Assembly: GCA_009602725.1 (NCBI GenBank)
Contig: WELB01000219.1
Coordinates: forward strand, 1-44,115
Reading direction: 5' to 3'
DNA length: 44,115 nucleotides
Source of the DNA: Spirogloea muscicola
Taxonomy: Eukaryota; Streptophyta; Zygnematophyceae; Spirogloeales; Spirogloeaceae
Every line of letters starts with the position of its first letter. Within the stretch, counting starts at the first letter, position 1. Below, in pieces: positions 1 through 11,282 of this stretch. Under the pieces are notes generated by a model. That model saw nothing but the letters and a program-made list of their open reading frames with translations, did no database searches and had not been told where the DNA came from. Made by a program: the position numbers and the translations under genes.

Positions 1-800
1 CGGCAGGCCGCACCTCGCGCGCGCCATGCGCTGCAGGGCATGTTCGCGCCCCCCCCGCGGCGCCCGATGACCAGGTGACGGGGAGCCCGCTCGCGCGCCT
101 CACCACTCCCCCGCCCGGCCGCCGCTTCTCTGCAGCTCCGCTTGCACGCGAGCGGCCTCCACCGACGCCGATCTCGGATCTCGCTGCTCGCCTCTTTGCT
201 GCCGCGCCGGCGCCATCTCGCGACTCCAGGCTTCTCACTGCCTGGCGGCGCGGATCCCGCTCCACCTTCGAGTCGCCCGGCGGGCCCCCAATAGACTGGC
301 GAGCTGCCTGGCCCCCGAGCCAAGGAGTCCTGCGCCTACATTGGCCTGCATTTCAGCTCCTCGCTCGCCTCCTGGTGCTGGTTGCAGTCCCTTGTCTGTC
401 GCGCTCGGCGGCGAGGCTACCCAATTCTTGGAAGACCGGTGGGCCAAGGGGAAGCCTCGAATGGCATACAGAGGGGAGGCCATGCCAAGGTCAGCTCAAT
501 GCGGCAATTCTGACAAATGTAGATTGTGCGATCAAGTCCTACAAGTACGGCTATCAGTGCAATTGCCAAATGCTGCACCTTCCGCGCATCGTGGGGAGGT
601 CGCAGGGGTAATCGCAGTCGGCAACGTCAGATTAGGCGTCAAAGCTTGTCATGAGCTCGCAGATTGTGCAGCCAGCTGCACGGACTGTGCCTTCCCTTGT
701 TTCCCCTTGCAATGACATTGTTGGAGTCTCACTGATGGTGCTGACATGCTCGTCAGAAAGGCACTCATGCTTGCACTTCTGCTTCTGCAGGTCTCTTACG
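1..800. other. Left-edge sequence, no gene called
   Basis: The first 400 bases are GC-rich with open frames on both strands, but none shows a recognisable domain. The stretch could hold the promoter and 5' UTR of the GT92 gene that starts at 801, or the end of a gene outside the window. I see no RNA gene or repeat in it. Confidence 0.5.
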
Positions 801-3800
801 ATGTGCGTGGGACTCGCTATTCTTCTCCTCTTTGTCATAGCTGCACAGGTCAGTTCTGCTGAGCTGCCTCGTCCTCACTCTACCACCAGTCTGAGAGTGA
901 AACCAGCCTGTGCTTGCTGTCCTCATTCGGCAGTACATGCAGCAAGTTGCTTTTACCACCAAAGTCCAGGCTGCAAGCAGCTGCGAGTTGTGTCAAAGAT
1001 GGCATCTGCTGCTGATGTAGCCAGCCAGCTTTCCTTTTGCAGCCAACTTAATTGGCCTACTGATACATAAGCTATTCTTTCTCTTCTCCCCACAGTACAC
1101 ACGAGAATTTGCAGACTACATTCTCGGCTCAAGGCATGACACTGTAGCTGGTGAGGAAAATCCTCTCTTCAAGTGCAAGTCGGCGTTTACAGATTGACAG
1201 ATGCACTTGCGTTTGACCTCTTGGTAGCCTTGCAGTGGCCGGCAGGGGGCATGGAGGTACCTGTTGGTTGAGTATATGGAGCTGTAGACTTATGACTTGT
1301 GTCCTGCACACTGTGCCATTCTCCATGATTGACAGTACAAGGGCTTGACGCGTGGGAGACAAAGTTGGGAGCGCACTCCGACAAGCTGGATACCATTCTC
1401 AAGCAGCTGCAGCAGGTCCATAGCTAGTTCACCTCGATAGAGGAGCGAATGTATCTATTAATCAGTCCACACCTTGCCCAGTGTGCAGTCCCTGACAGAG
1501 CAACGCAGCCAAGATCTTCAGGTCTCTGACACATTGCAACCTAGACTGCACCACAGTACAGCGGCTTTGCTATGAATGCTGGTAGAGAGAGCAGTGGACC
1601 AGAAGAGAAGTGGATCACTGCCAATCTCAACAGCAACCATACCTTGAGCTGACAGGTCTCAAACAGCGCTGATTTGCCAGGTCTCGGAGGACGCCAAGCA
1701 GGCCAAGGAGGAAGCCAGCAGAGCCAGGATTGCTTTGAAACAAGCTCACCTCCAAGAGGTATGAGTCGCAACAATGACTACAGAGTCAGAGGTTGTCTGA
1801 GCATAGTCTCAACTGAGGAACCAGACTATGACTAATATCACTGTGAGATATTCGTAGCAATATGCTTAAGGGCTCAGTTTCTTTGCAGCCAATTTACAGC
1901 ATCTCTGGAGAGACTCTCATTGGTGCCGGAGATCCTAAGCTGTGGCAACAGCGAACATTCAGACCTCATGGAAGCTATGGCTATGTGAGATATGCAGGTC
2001 AGAACCAATCTTAACCATTTGTGCTTATACTAGGTTATTGTAAGAGTAGAGCTGCACAACATTAGCTGGCCGTATGCTGTGCAACGAAATTGGTTCATCA
2101 GGATCTCCACAATCATGCTGATATACTTCTGGTGTGCGGGGCAGCATATCGAGCAGGCCCCAAGAAATTGGTGGCACTTGGCCTGGGAGATCTCCAACAC
2201 CACAAACATCGGCGGGTCAGTGGCACGTGCACTTTCAGAAGCAGCCCTACTCCATCATGCCACATCTGTGCTGCAAGCCTCTTGACGCTGAATTACAACT
2301 GCACAGTGTAGCCACCTCCACTGCAGCAGAGGACTCTATACATCGCAACTGCAGGTTGGGGACTGCGTTTGGAAAGCTGGAGATGGTAGTGCATTGAAAG
2401 GACAGTCTATCTTGTACTTTCCTGAGGAGCATCATTATTTGCAGGTGAGCTTCAATTGCTTACTCAACTCCCACCTTTCTGGCTCTAGAAGGACGTCTTA
2501 ATGGGATTTCTGATGAGATGACAAGCAGGATACTACTTCAGAAGTGAAGCAATGTTTGCAATGCACCCTCGTTTGGAAATCTAATGATAAGGTGCAGGGC
2601 AGAAATTTTCAGTATGTGTTTACAAGCAGAAATTGGGTCTTGGTATACCCGTCCTAGCATCTAACTCGACCTTGGTTGCTGCCTACGCCATGGCCTTCGT
2701 ACGGTTGCCCCTTGCAGTACGAGGTTATCATAATACACTGTGACTTCATGGAAAATCTGAAGCCCGATATCGGAGGTAATCTGGTTGTAAATATTGACAA
2801 AGAGGACATCCTGCTCTACAGAGAAGTTCCTGACGAGGTCCACGAGATAGAGGTCCCACGTGGACCTTTCAAGCACAACATCACCTACTGCTCTGCTCCA
2901 GCATTTGGCCTCCTTAACGAGCAGGTCCATGCATAGGCCAAGGTCTCAGGTCCTCAGAAGCAAGCTGGTTGCAGCCACTGCTTTGTCATTTGACTGCAGT
3001 TGGGCAGGTTGCATAGAGCCTCTTTAATGTTTCAGCCTGCAGCCACTACAAAGTGCTGCTGACGAGAGGAGCTTGCCATCATCTTACCTACGTAATCTTT
3101 CCTGGTGCAAGATTGTGGATCTGAGTTTACTGTTATTGCTAGCTCTCAGAGAATCCTGGAGTGGGTGGAATATCATCGGCACTTGGGAGTGGACCACTTC
3201 ATCTTCTATGACGTTGGCGCTCTCTCAGTCGGGGCTTTGAGGCTTATCCAGCCTCACATTGATGCAGGTGAGAGGTTTGTATAACTGGAACTGGGTTCAT
3301 GAAGATGTGACTTCCCACAAGAGCATGACAACTGAAAGCCGCAGTGCTTCTGAAGGGTGATCTTTGTGATTCAGGTCTGACAGCTTGACTGCACAATTTC
3401 AGGTCTTGTGGAAATCAGCAACTACCAAGGAACTCTATCATACAACCAGTGGTGGTGGGGACAGGTGCCGTTCAGCACTTCTCTTCTCTTCCTCAGCATT
3501 TGTGCAAGCATTCAAGCTTTCAGCCTCTTTGCCTGTCCTGATTCTTTCTCACTCATAACTCAGCCACGAAGTCTTGAACACAACACATCAGCTGCTCAAC
3601 AATTAACCTACTCATCTTTTGGCTGCTGTGGACCCAGGTTCTAAATATCAACGACTGCGTATATCGCAACCGCTTCGATTCGCAAGTGGGTTCTGCTGAG
3701 CGCTTCACTGTGTCCCTTGCAGCTGAGTGTGCAGTTTGCTTGCATGAATCGAGTACATTGTGAAGTCAAGTGACAACGTGCTCGAGAGGAAGGTCAAAAA

Positions 3801-5346
3801 CCTGACAAGTCTGTCCTGCTCATGACGCAGTGGGTGTTATACATGGACCTCGATGAATACATATGGCTTAAGGTAGACAGAGATAATGCCTATACAAGGG
3901 CTCCTACCAGTTGGTGTCAGCGAGACGCTGTGCAGTAGATCACTTTGCAGAGCCTTATGGACTGATCCACAACCTGACCTTAGTGATCTTCGCTTGATGA
4001 CTTGTCTGATGGCATGCTTGCCATCATGCTAATTGCTAACTTGTGATTGCTGTTGATGATCAGTAGATAGAAGATGCTGAGCATGCTTGAAGTTGATGAT
4101 TGACAGCCTTTTGTTGTTGTTGTCGTGATCAGGAAGGGACGCTGGCCGATCTGTTGGACAGGCACCTTGGCAAGACTACTGTCACGTTTGGAAGCCTCTG
4201 GTACTCCATCTTGCGCTGCAATCCACCTGAAGACAAGGATGAGCGCTGGGCAGTCGAGCGGATGCCCTTCCACTGGCCTCATATCTACTGCCAGGTCCAT
4301 CTGCAAGCTCCTAAGCCCAACACAAACTCCCTTTAGGTCCAAGTGGTGCACGTGGTTTCTTTGAATCCACAAAGCAGTGTGTGCTGCAGGCTTCGCATCT
4401 GTTGGCAGTCGCAGACATTGTCATGCTGATTACTAGGACAAGTACGACATGTGCTGTCTGCTGTGAATGGTTCACCCTCTCTCTTTTGCCACGCCTTGTC
4501 CAACTTTTTTGATCCAAATCAATGGCTCATATAATCAGATTGATAAGTATGCAGGATGATAAGCACCCCTTCGAGGATTCGCGATTATGCACAGACTACT
4601 ATGGCCATCGGAAATACTTTGTCAACCCCCGCTTGGTGGACGTACTGGATATCCACATGGTTGTACGCCCATCAGAGGGTGGTGCAGATTTGAGCACTGA
4701 TGTCCTACGCCACGAGCACTATCAGGTGGCAACCTTGGGGCATGCTCGTACTACAGCACTTATCTCTCTGCACTGCTCCACTGTGTTCACAAAAGCCCTG
4801 CCATAATAATATCTGTTGCATTTTGTCAGGGACTTGCTTCAAAGAATGCCAAAACATGCACAGAAATTTTTAAGGATGATCAATCACAGGAATGGTGGAC
4901 GCGAGATTACACTACTGTAAGTGCTTTGATTACTTCAGACAAATCGTGATGCTGCATGGCTTTCAGTTAGTCTTCTGCTAACGCTTCTGTCCAGCTTATG
5001 CAATTGTTTTCTGATGTCTTCAAGCATTCTACTGACTACACAATTCAGCCCTTAATATTACGCGTTCTGACTAAAAAATGAACACATAAGGTGGACTGAA
5101 AGGCATATACGATCAGTAAAAGTCAGCCTGTCAATCTAGAAATAGTTGTATGGCATCGACCATGCAAGACATCTCTTGACATCAGGAAATTTGCCCTTAT
5201 TACAGGCAAATATCGCAAGAGCTTTCCGGGCCCAGCCATTCGTTGCTGCGGAGTGGGAGGCGACCAAGGACCAGTGGCTCCAGAAGGTTGCTGATGAGCA
5301 CAAAAAGCAACATCGAAGGCGAAAGCTGCTGCAGCTTGGGCAATGA
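801..5346 (+). CDS. GT92 (DUF23) family glycosyltransferase, type II membrane protein
   Basis: Predicted 545-residue glycosyltransferase of family GT92, the family of plant galactan synthases (GALS), expected in the Golgi. Exons: 801-848, 1096-1150, 1372-1415, 1489-1521, 1681-1758, 1889-1984, 2102-2215, 2355-2444, 2718-2924, 3150-3267, 3403-3464, 3638-3685, 3723-3764, 3831-3872, 4133-4294, 4555-4725, 4830-4916, 5206-5346; phases join without a stop. Residues 1-16 (MCVGLAILLLFVIAAQ) form a signal anchor. Residues 35-86 look like a coiled-coil stem. The catalytic part has YEVIIIHCDF, ITYCSAPAFGLLNEQ, RILEWVEYHRHLGVDHF (from residue 256) and the DxD-type WVLYMDLDEYIWLK (346-359). The C-terminus is basic. 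The ATG at 801 was chosen because it gives the anchor directly before a gtcagt donor; an in-frame ATG lies upstream. The early exons 2-3 and 7-8 are the least certain junctions. The acceptor substrate cannot be read from sequence. Confidence 0.9.
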
Positions 5347-6426
5347 CATCTCTTCATGAAATCGTATCAATATAATACCTCCCTGATGACTGGCATCACA
5401 CGGGCCTCGTGCTTCCACGAGGACAGGTGTCCTTACGAGTAGGTTGAATTTATGAATGTATCCTCAGCGTGATAACCAGTCTTGCCTGCTCAAACTCAAG
5501 AGCCAATATCTCTTTCATAACAGCAACACACCATTTGACTCGAATATTTATCTTGAGATTACTTTGTTGCTCATAGAGTCAAGCGTCCACCGACTTTCAC
5601 AAGACTGATACTGCTAGACATTTGAAAGCATCGGCAAACGAGCAGATGAGCGAGCCTATGTGGGTAACCCATAGAAGCAAATAATAGTGTGTTAGAGCGC
5701 AATTTGTAAGCTGAGTGTGGTGTTCAACATCCCCAGCTGACCTTGCTTTGATTGGTGGCTAATAGGAGGCGGCCCTCGTTGCGCTGAGGGCTCATTTGGG
5801 GCCGTGGACCGCGACCTGTAGTCATTGATGACACCACATGGTTCTTGTACTGTTGGCAATGCATTGGGTCTGGTACTGCTGTTGTTTAGCGGATGCAAGG
5901 CGTCTGCAGCCGCTAACAACTCGGGTGGCACTAGGCGGGTCTTGGTCGGTCTCACCCAGCCCTGACATCTTCACTCAGAGCCAAGGGCTTATGTTGGTGA
6001 AATCTGCTTGCGCACCATCCACTTTACTCGGTGATTGTTTAGTCACAAAAGCCAAAGAATCCTCTCATTTTTGGCTGGACCAAGTAAAGCCTAGGCCTAT
6101 GACATAAGCTGCAGTCACTACCCTGCTTTTTTGGCATCTTAGCAATGAGCCCAAGAGCATGACAGCTGCCAAAACACGCAGTCACATTTGCATGAGCACC
6201 GATCAGACCATGCCTATGCGTCTGAGGGGTGCAAATGCCAAGTAATTGAAAGAGGTTCAGTGGCGTGCAGATGTGAGCTGCAAGGAGAGTCCACCTGGCA
6301 ATGCCAATAAGTGTATAAAAACAATGTGAGCAGACGACTGCTGCACTAAAAATACCACTAACAAGGCTCCCTCTGTTGCAGTAATCCAATTGTCAACCTC
6401 GTAAGCAATCTGCAGATGGACGAGGG
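5347..6426. other. Intergenic, between two convergent genes
   Basis: About 1.1 kb between the stop codons of GT92 (+) and GT14 (-). No conserved coding segment, RNA gene or LINE tail recognised. Confidence 0.5.
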
Positions 6427-9400
6427 TCAGTAACCAAGGATGTCCTCAGGGAGTGCCATAAGTACGTCCAGCGCGTCCCTGCTAAACTTCCTCGCAAACA
6501 TGAAGCACGAGACATTGGTCCTCCCGTTGTACACGCAGGGCACCTTGTGGTCCTCGTAGTCCACTGAGTAGCTGCAGCTCTGCCACATAGTAAAAGGAAA
6601 ATTCCAATGAGATGCAATGCTGGTGACAACGAGTGCAGCTGCTAGATAGACAGATAGCCCGGCAAGCCTAAGAACCATTACACCAACGCAATACATGCTT
6701 AAAGTGCGTGACACTCGGTGGCTACTTGCGAGCAGGAAAAAAGCTCAAAGCTAAAGCTGGGCATTCTTGACATCTACAACCTCGTCCTCTTTGAATGAGC
6801 AAGGACCAGGCCCTGTGCCTCAAGACCGTGGACCCACTATGAGCATGAAAGCCCAGTGACTCCTCTTTATCTATGACAATGGCTGACCGTCTACCTGCTG
6901 TTTCCTTACCTTGCTACCACAATAGCTACCACAGACACCCCAACCTACTCCATTCACTACTGGTTGCAATGACACGTGAAACACCAGCTGAGGTGCAGCC
7001 ATTCTAAGTTCCTGTGGAATTCGAATACTTCATTCCAGGACCGAAGAGGATAGCAACAGAATGTGGTCCACTACGGATGTCTGATGTGTGGCTGTACTCG
7101 AGGTTTCGAGAGTCGGGAGTAAGATACTGGCCTGCATCTGCTGGATGACATCACCATTGGTGTTGTTGGCATAGTAATGGAAAGGGTGGAACGCTTGACG
7201 ATGTGGAGGCCACTCCACAAAGGTCGCTGAATAATTTGTGACGTGTGGGGCGTCCAGTATCTGCAAGTGCAAATAGATAATATTGGCGTTAGAAGCAAGT
7301 GGGTCTCGCAGGCGTCAATGCATATCTCATGCAATGCTTAGGTGTGTCCTTCCTTGACGCAATACTCAAAAAGGACATTTCATCAGAGGACAAAGACTTG
7401 TCTGCAGATACATCTGGTAGAAAGGAGAGATGCAAAGCACTTTAGCAACACTCAAGGCCAAATAGCAACAACCACATCAACCATGGACATTGACTTGTCA
7501 ACTCAAGTATAACATACAGTCAGTATCACTTGTTGCTACCACCTCAAAGTCACTTGCTAGACAACCTAAGTAGTCGGCTGGGTGGAAAGCAAGAATGAGA
7601 CATGGTGTCAGCATGGTCAATAGCACGGGGCCAGGCAGCCACGCAAAAGAAGCAATTGCTATTGTGGACTTACAGCAAGAATGTTCTGGACATAGTGCTC
7701 ATCTGCGCAGCAGTAGACTTCCGACTGGTGGCAAAGCCGCAGCAACCATAAGCAAGTGTGGGTATCAATCAAGCATTGTCTACTGGATATTGAGTGTCCA
7801 GCATCGCCATCCTGAGGAGCACGTCTACCTCGCCGCCTACAGCTTGACTGAAGCACTGGAGCTACCACTTGCTGCACAGCTCGTTAAGAATTTGTACAAA
7901 GTAGGCAGTAACTGACCCTCTCATGGTGAACATCACAACCAGCCTGACATAGCGGCACTGTGGATTGGCGGTGAATCTGCTGGCGCTGCAAAAGAAGCTG
8001 GCACAGCCTGCGGGGGCCCTCACCCGGCAGTACACACGGAAGGCTCGGTAGTAGTAGTAGTCCGCAACAATGGCCATAGCATGATGGCGCTGCAAGCACC
8101 ACCACTGCACGTCCAGCCACGTCCGCAAGAGCCGAGCACAGACTCAGTAATCTACCGTCGGAGAAGTCAATTTCTGCAGTCAGAATCCATAGTAACTGTT
8201 CCCAACACTTGTTGCAATTGAGATCCCTTTTCATCTGCATTAGGGAAACATGGCTAAGCTTATTTGCGACCTGGGAGCCCTTGCGGAAGTCATCCTTTGG
8301 GACAATTGACTCGAGGCCATCCGGGAATCCGCGCCCGAAGGCCTCGAAGCTGCCATACGAGAGGTGCACAAACGAAAGCTGCTCTGTGATCAGCCGGCTC
8401 GTGCAGAGGCCGGGGAGTAGAAAGGCAAACGCATGCCTCTGGTGGTGGCCGCCACAACCTCCGTCGGCAACATCATTGCCAAGCAGCAGGCAGCAAAGGG
8501 TGCGAGGAGCTGCTCACGACTCAATGAAGCTGCTGTCAGAGCCCGTGATGTAGCGGTATGCATACTCAAAGCTGCGGATGGGGATGCATCTGCGCATGAA
8601 ACAAGGAGCAGCCAGGGCCGCAGCCACCACGAAGCACCCCAATGAGCCCATTGACTACCGTTCCTCTAGCAGCGATAGGGCTCCGAAGCAGCGCCAGACA
8701 TGTGTTGATGGTGGTGCGGGGTGCTCACGACTCGGAGACGAGGATGAACCAGCGGTTCCCAGGGTCCTGCAGAGCCTGCGCGAGCAGCCGCCGCTCCGCA
8801 TCGACCATGTCCATGCGGCACCATGTGACCTGTGCGAGCAGAGATAGTGCAAGTGCTGGGCATCGGTTGCAGGACTCCTTGCTCAGGGCCTCAGCTGAAA
8901 GGCAGCTAGTTGGTCTTCCGAGGATACGGACGAGCTTTGACAACAGCGGCGCGACACTCTTTCCCCCAGCCGAGGAGACATTGGCCAAAATACGGCTGCT
9001 TGGCATGGCCGCGGCTGGGCAGTGTTGCAGCTGCCAGGCCGCCAGATGGCAGGCCGTACGGCTGCACGTGCAGTCTGAAAACTCGTCGACACGAGAGCGC
9101 GAGATCTCGCAAGGCCCTCAACCCAGGACATAGGAGAGGTTGGACGTGAACTATCTGGCAGCTACTCCACACACACTATCCTGATTCCAGTCATAGTAAC
9201 TACGTCTGCTCAAATTTGGTGCTTAGACGCAGAGTCCAACCCGGCTTGCTGACGAGCAAGTGGAAGGGCGAAAACCGAAGCGGCTGCTGATATTAAAGAA
9301 TCGGCTGTAAACTGCCAGCCAGATGCATACAGGTGTTCGTGACGGAGCCAAAGGCTAGGCAGACAGGGCGGCAAGGCGGCCTCACATTGCCGCTGGGGAT

Positions 9401-10208
9401 CTTGCGGCCGACAAAGAGGTCCGTCTCCGCCGTCTCGCCCTTGAAGTAGTCGTAGCCCTTTTTGCTGGCATGCACGTACACGGTGTAGTAGTCCTCGTGG
9501 TTCTGCACCGGCCCCGGCCGCAGCGGCGCATCCTTAGTGGGCTGCTGCAGTGGCTGCCAGAGGCAGCAGAGAGAGGCTGCATGCGAGGAGAGCGGCAAGC
9601 GGCAGACCTCGAAGTAACGAGCCCACAGGCGCTCGTACGGGATCTCTCCCACGACGAGGAACAGGAAGGCGAGCTTGGCGGGCACGCCTCGCGGCAGCGG
9701 CGACGCCGCCATCTCGTCGAAGATCAGGCGGTTGAGGAGGCCCGCAGCGACCTCGCCGTCCACGCGCTCCTGCCGGATGAGGCCGGTGACGGCGGGGCCG
9801 GCCCCGAAGGCCCCTGCACCTCCACGACCAGCAGTAAGATTCACTCGCATGAGGTTGAGTCTCAGTGCAGCACCTTAGCAGGCGCCGACTGTGTGGCTGC
9901 TCTCTGCAAGGACAGCCTGCAGCGGACCCCAAACCCTTACCCGGAACCCTATCCTAAAACCCCGCGCCCTAGATCGTACATTCTGCAGACCGCCAACCTC
10001 CAAAGGGGCAGGCAAGGTTTAGGGTTTAGGGTTTAGGGTCGGGATTTTAGGTTGAAGGGTTTAGGGTCTGAGGTCGAGGCAGCGGCCTCCAAAGCAGCCG
10101 CACCTTGAGTTGGCTGCGCCGTCGACAGCGAGGCGGGCGGCGTGAGGGCCCCGCAGCGGGGCGGCCGCCGCGGCCAGACGGCGCCGAGGAGGAGGAGCGC
10201 GGCCAGCG
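6427..10208 (-). CDS. GT14-like (Core-2/I-branching, DUF266) glycosyltransferase, 5' partial
   Basis: Plant-type DUF266/GT14-like glycosyltransferase, expected in the Golgi. Exons on the minus strand: 10208-10104 (partial), 9813-9608, about 9541-9386, 8829-8729, 8589-8518, 8397-8271, 8104-8024, 7724-7674, 7260 to about 7150-7128, 6579-6427. Family motifs appear in order: PAKLAFLFLVVGEIPYERLW, NHEDYYTVYVHASKKGY, GRKIPSGN, DAERRLLAQALQDPGNRWF, VSES+CIPIRSFEYAYRYITGS, FRKGSQ+WWCLQRHHAMAIV, CCADEHYVQNILA, SATFVEW, and a terminal CFMFARKFSRDALD. The first visible residues (LAALLLLGAVWP) are the end of a signal anchor, so the start codon lies in the gap marked by the N at 10209. The 3' boundary of the exon beginning at 7260 is unresolved, since its best donors do not match the phase of the last exon. 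The first intron holds telomere-like repeats and the third a LINE tail. Confidence 0.9.
9271..9370 (-). repeat. LINE 3'-tail fragment inside an intron
   Basis: About 95 bases match the non-coding tails at 39506-39603 and 43901-43993, including the hairpin GGCTGTAAACTGCCAGCC at 9303-9320. In the element's sense (minus) direction it ends CAGCAGCCGCTT. Only the 3' UTR part is present, as expected of an extreme 5' truncation. It sits in the GT14 intron between exons 9541-9386 and 8829-8729, in the gene's own orientation. Confidence 0.85.
9926..10066. repeat. Interstitial telomere-like repeats, two opposed tracts
   Basis: Degenerate CCCTAAA-like units occupy about 9928-9966, and three perfect TTTAGGG units with degenerate followers occupy about 10016-10066. 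The two tracts have opposite strand polarity and are separated by about 50 bases. Both lie in the first visible intron of the GT14 gene. Confidence 0.85.
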
Positions 10209-10209
10209 N
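10209..10209. other. Single-N assembly gap joining two unrelated genes
   Basis: Reading the minus strand, the base before the N ends an MFSD12-type exon (WHAGGSL) and the base after it is inside the signal anchor of a GT14 protein. The N must stand for missing sequence of unknown length. Confidence 0.85.
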
Positions 10210-10982
10210 GGAGCGAGCCGCCGGCGTGCCACAGTTTGAAGTGCCCAAATGAGTCAATCTGCAAACGAGAAGGTGATCAACGGAGGGCATGAGTATGGCG
10301 GCTGGTGCCGCCTTCCTTGCGGAATTGCAATGCCCACATCCTTGCTTCGAGCGAGGGCCAGGCCAAGGCAAGTGCAAGCTGACGGCACCCTCAGGTCCTC
10401 TGAGACCGATTTCAGTGCGTGGGAGGTTGGACTTCCGGCGGCATCCAGCCAGTCCGGCCGGTGCTCGAGCTGTGTACTGGCTTCTGCGTCTACAGTCGGC
10501 CTTCATCAGAAGGCACTAGAGGCCTGCGGGAGGCGGGAGCGCCACTGACCAGCCGCCCGATGATGAGGGTCGCGACGCCGTCCGCCATTTGGCCGGCCAT
10601 GAGGACGGCCGCCGCCTGCCTGTGCTTGGCAGCGGCAGGCGTGGGCGCATCTGAGCGCTCCAATGGTGGCACTCAGTGTCGAGATAGACCGGCCAAGCCT
10701 TTCACTGACGGACGCCGCAGCCGCGGCGGCGGCGGCTGCTGCTCACCGAGGCGCGAGGCCGATGTCGGTGAGGAAGATGAGGAGGTAGGTGAACCAGCAG
10801 GCGGCGGTGAGGTCGTTCAGCATGTGGCCCGCGCCATAGAGCACCACGCGAGCGCGCGGGAACGGCGCCATGGGGTCGTGAGCTAAGCCGCCACCGGCCT
10901 GCTTCGCCTCGAGCAGCGGCGGCGGCGGCGGCGCCGGCGGCGGCGGCGGCAGCAGCGGCGCCTCCAATTCGTCGTCGGCCAT
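10210..10982 (-). CDS. MFSD12-like major facilitator, 3' truncated at gap
   Basis: N-terminal part of an MFS transporter of the MFSD12/GPH-like group, a family of about 12 helices found in lysosome-related and other endomembranes. Exons (minus): 10982-10747, 10619-10550, 10258-10210. The start MADDELEAPLLPPPPP carries an acidic dileucine-like and proline-rich tail. Then come GAGHMLNDLTAACWFTYLLI (helix 1), DIGLAPRQAAAVLMAGQMAD, VATLIIGRL and IDSFGHFKLWHAGGSL, in the order typical of the family, where loop 2-3 has the K-x-WH motif. Phases 2 and 0 match across both introns. Only about 117 residues are present; the other ten or so helices are missing because the exon runs into the N at 10209. 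Substrate is not inferable. It lies head-to-head with the NYN gene. Confidence 0.85.
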
Positions 10983-10998
10983 AGCCTCCGGGCTTCAC

Positions 10999-11251
10999 AT
11001 GGCCGGCGGGTCTGGCGACGCCCCGAGCGGCTCCCCCACGCCTGTGACGAGGCGGCGCTGGCCACTGACCGCGCTCAGCGGCGATCCGGAGACGGCATCC
11101 GCGCCAGCTCCCTCCGCGACGGGAATGGCCGCGGCCACGGCCACTGGCGCGAGATGCCACCGCCAAGCGAGCTCGCAGTGGTCAAGCTGCCGCTCCCGCC
11201 GACGGCACTCTGCCTTTTGATAACCCACTGCCGGCTCTGGCGCACCAGTCA

Positions 11252-11282
<31 letters not shown>

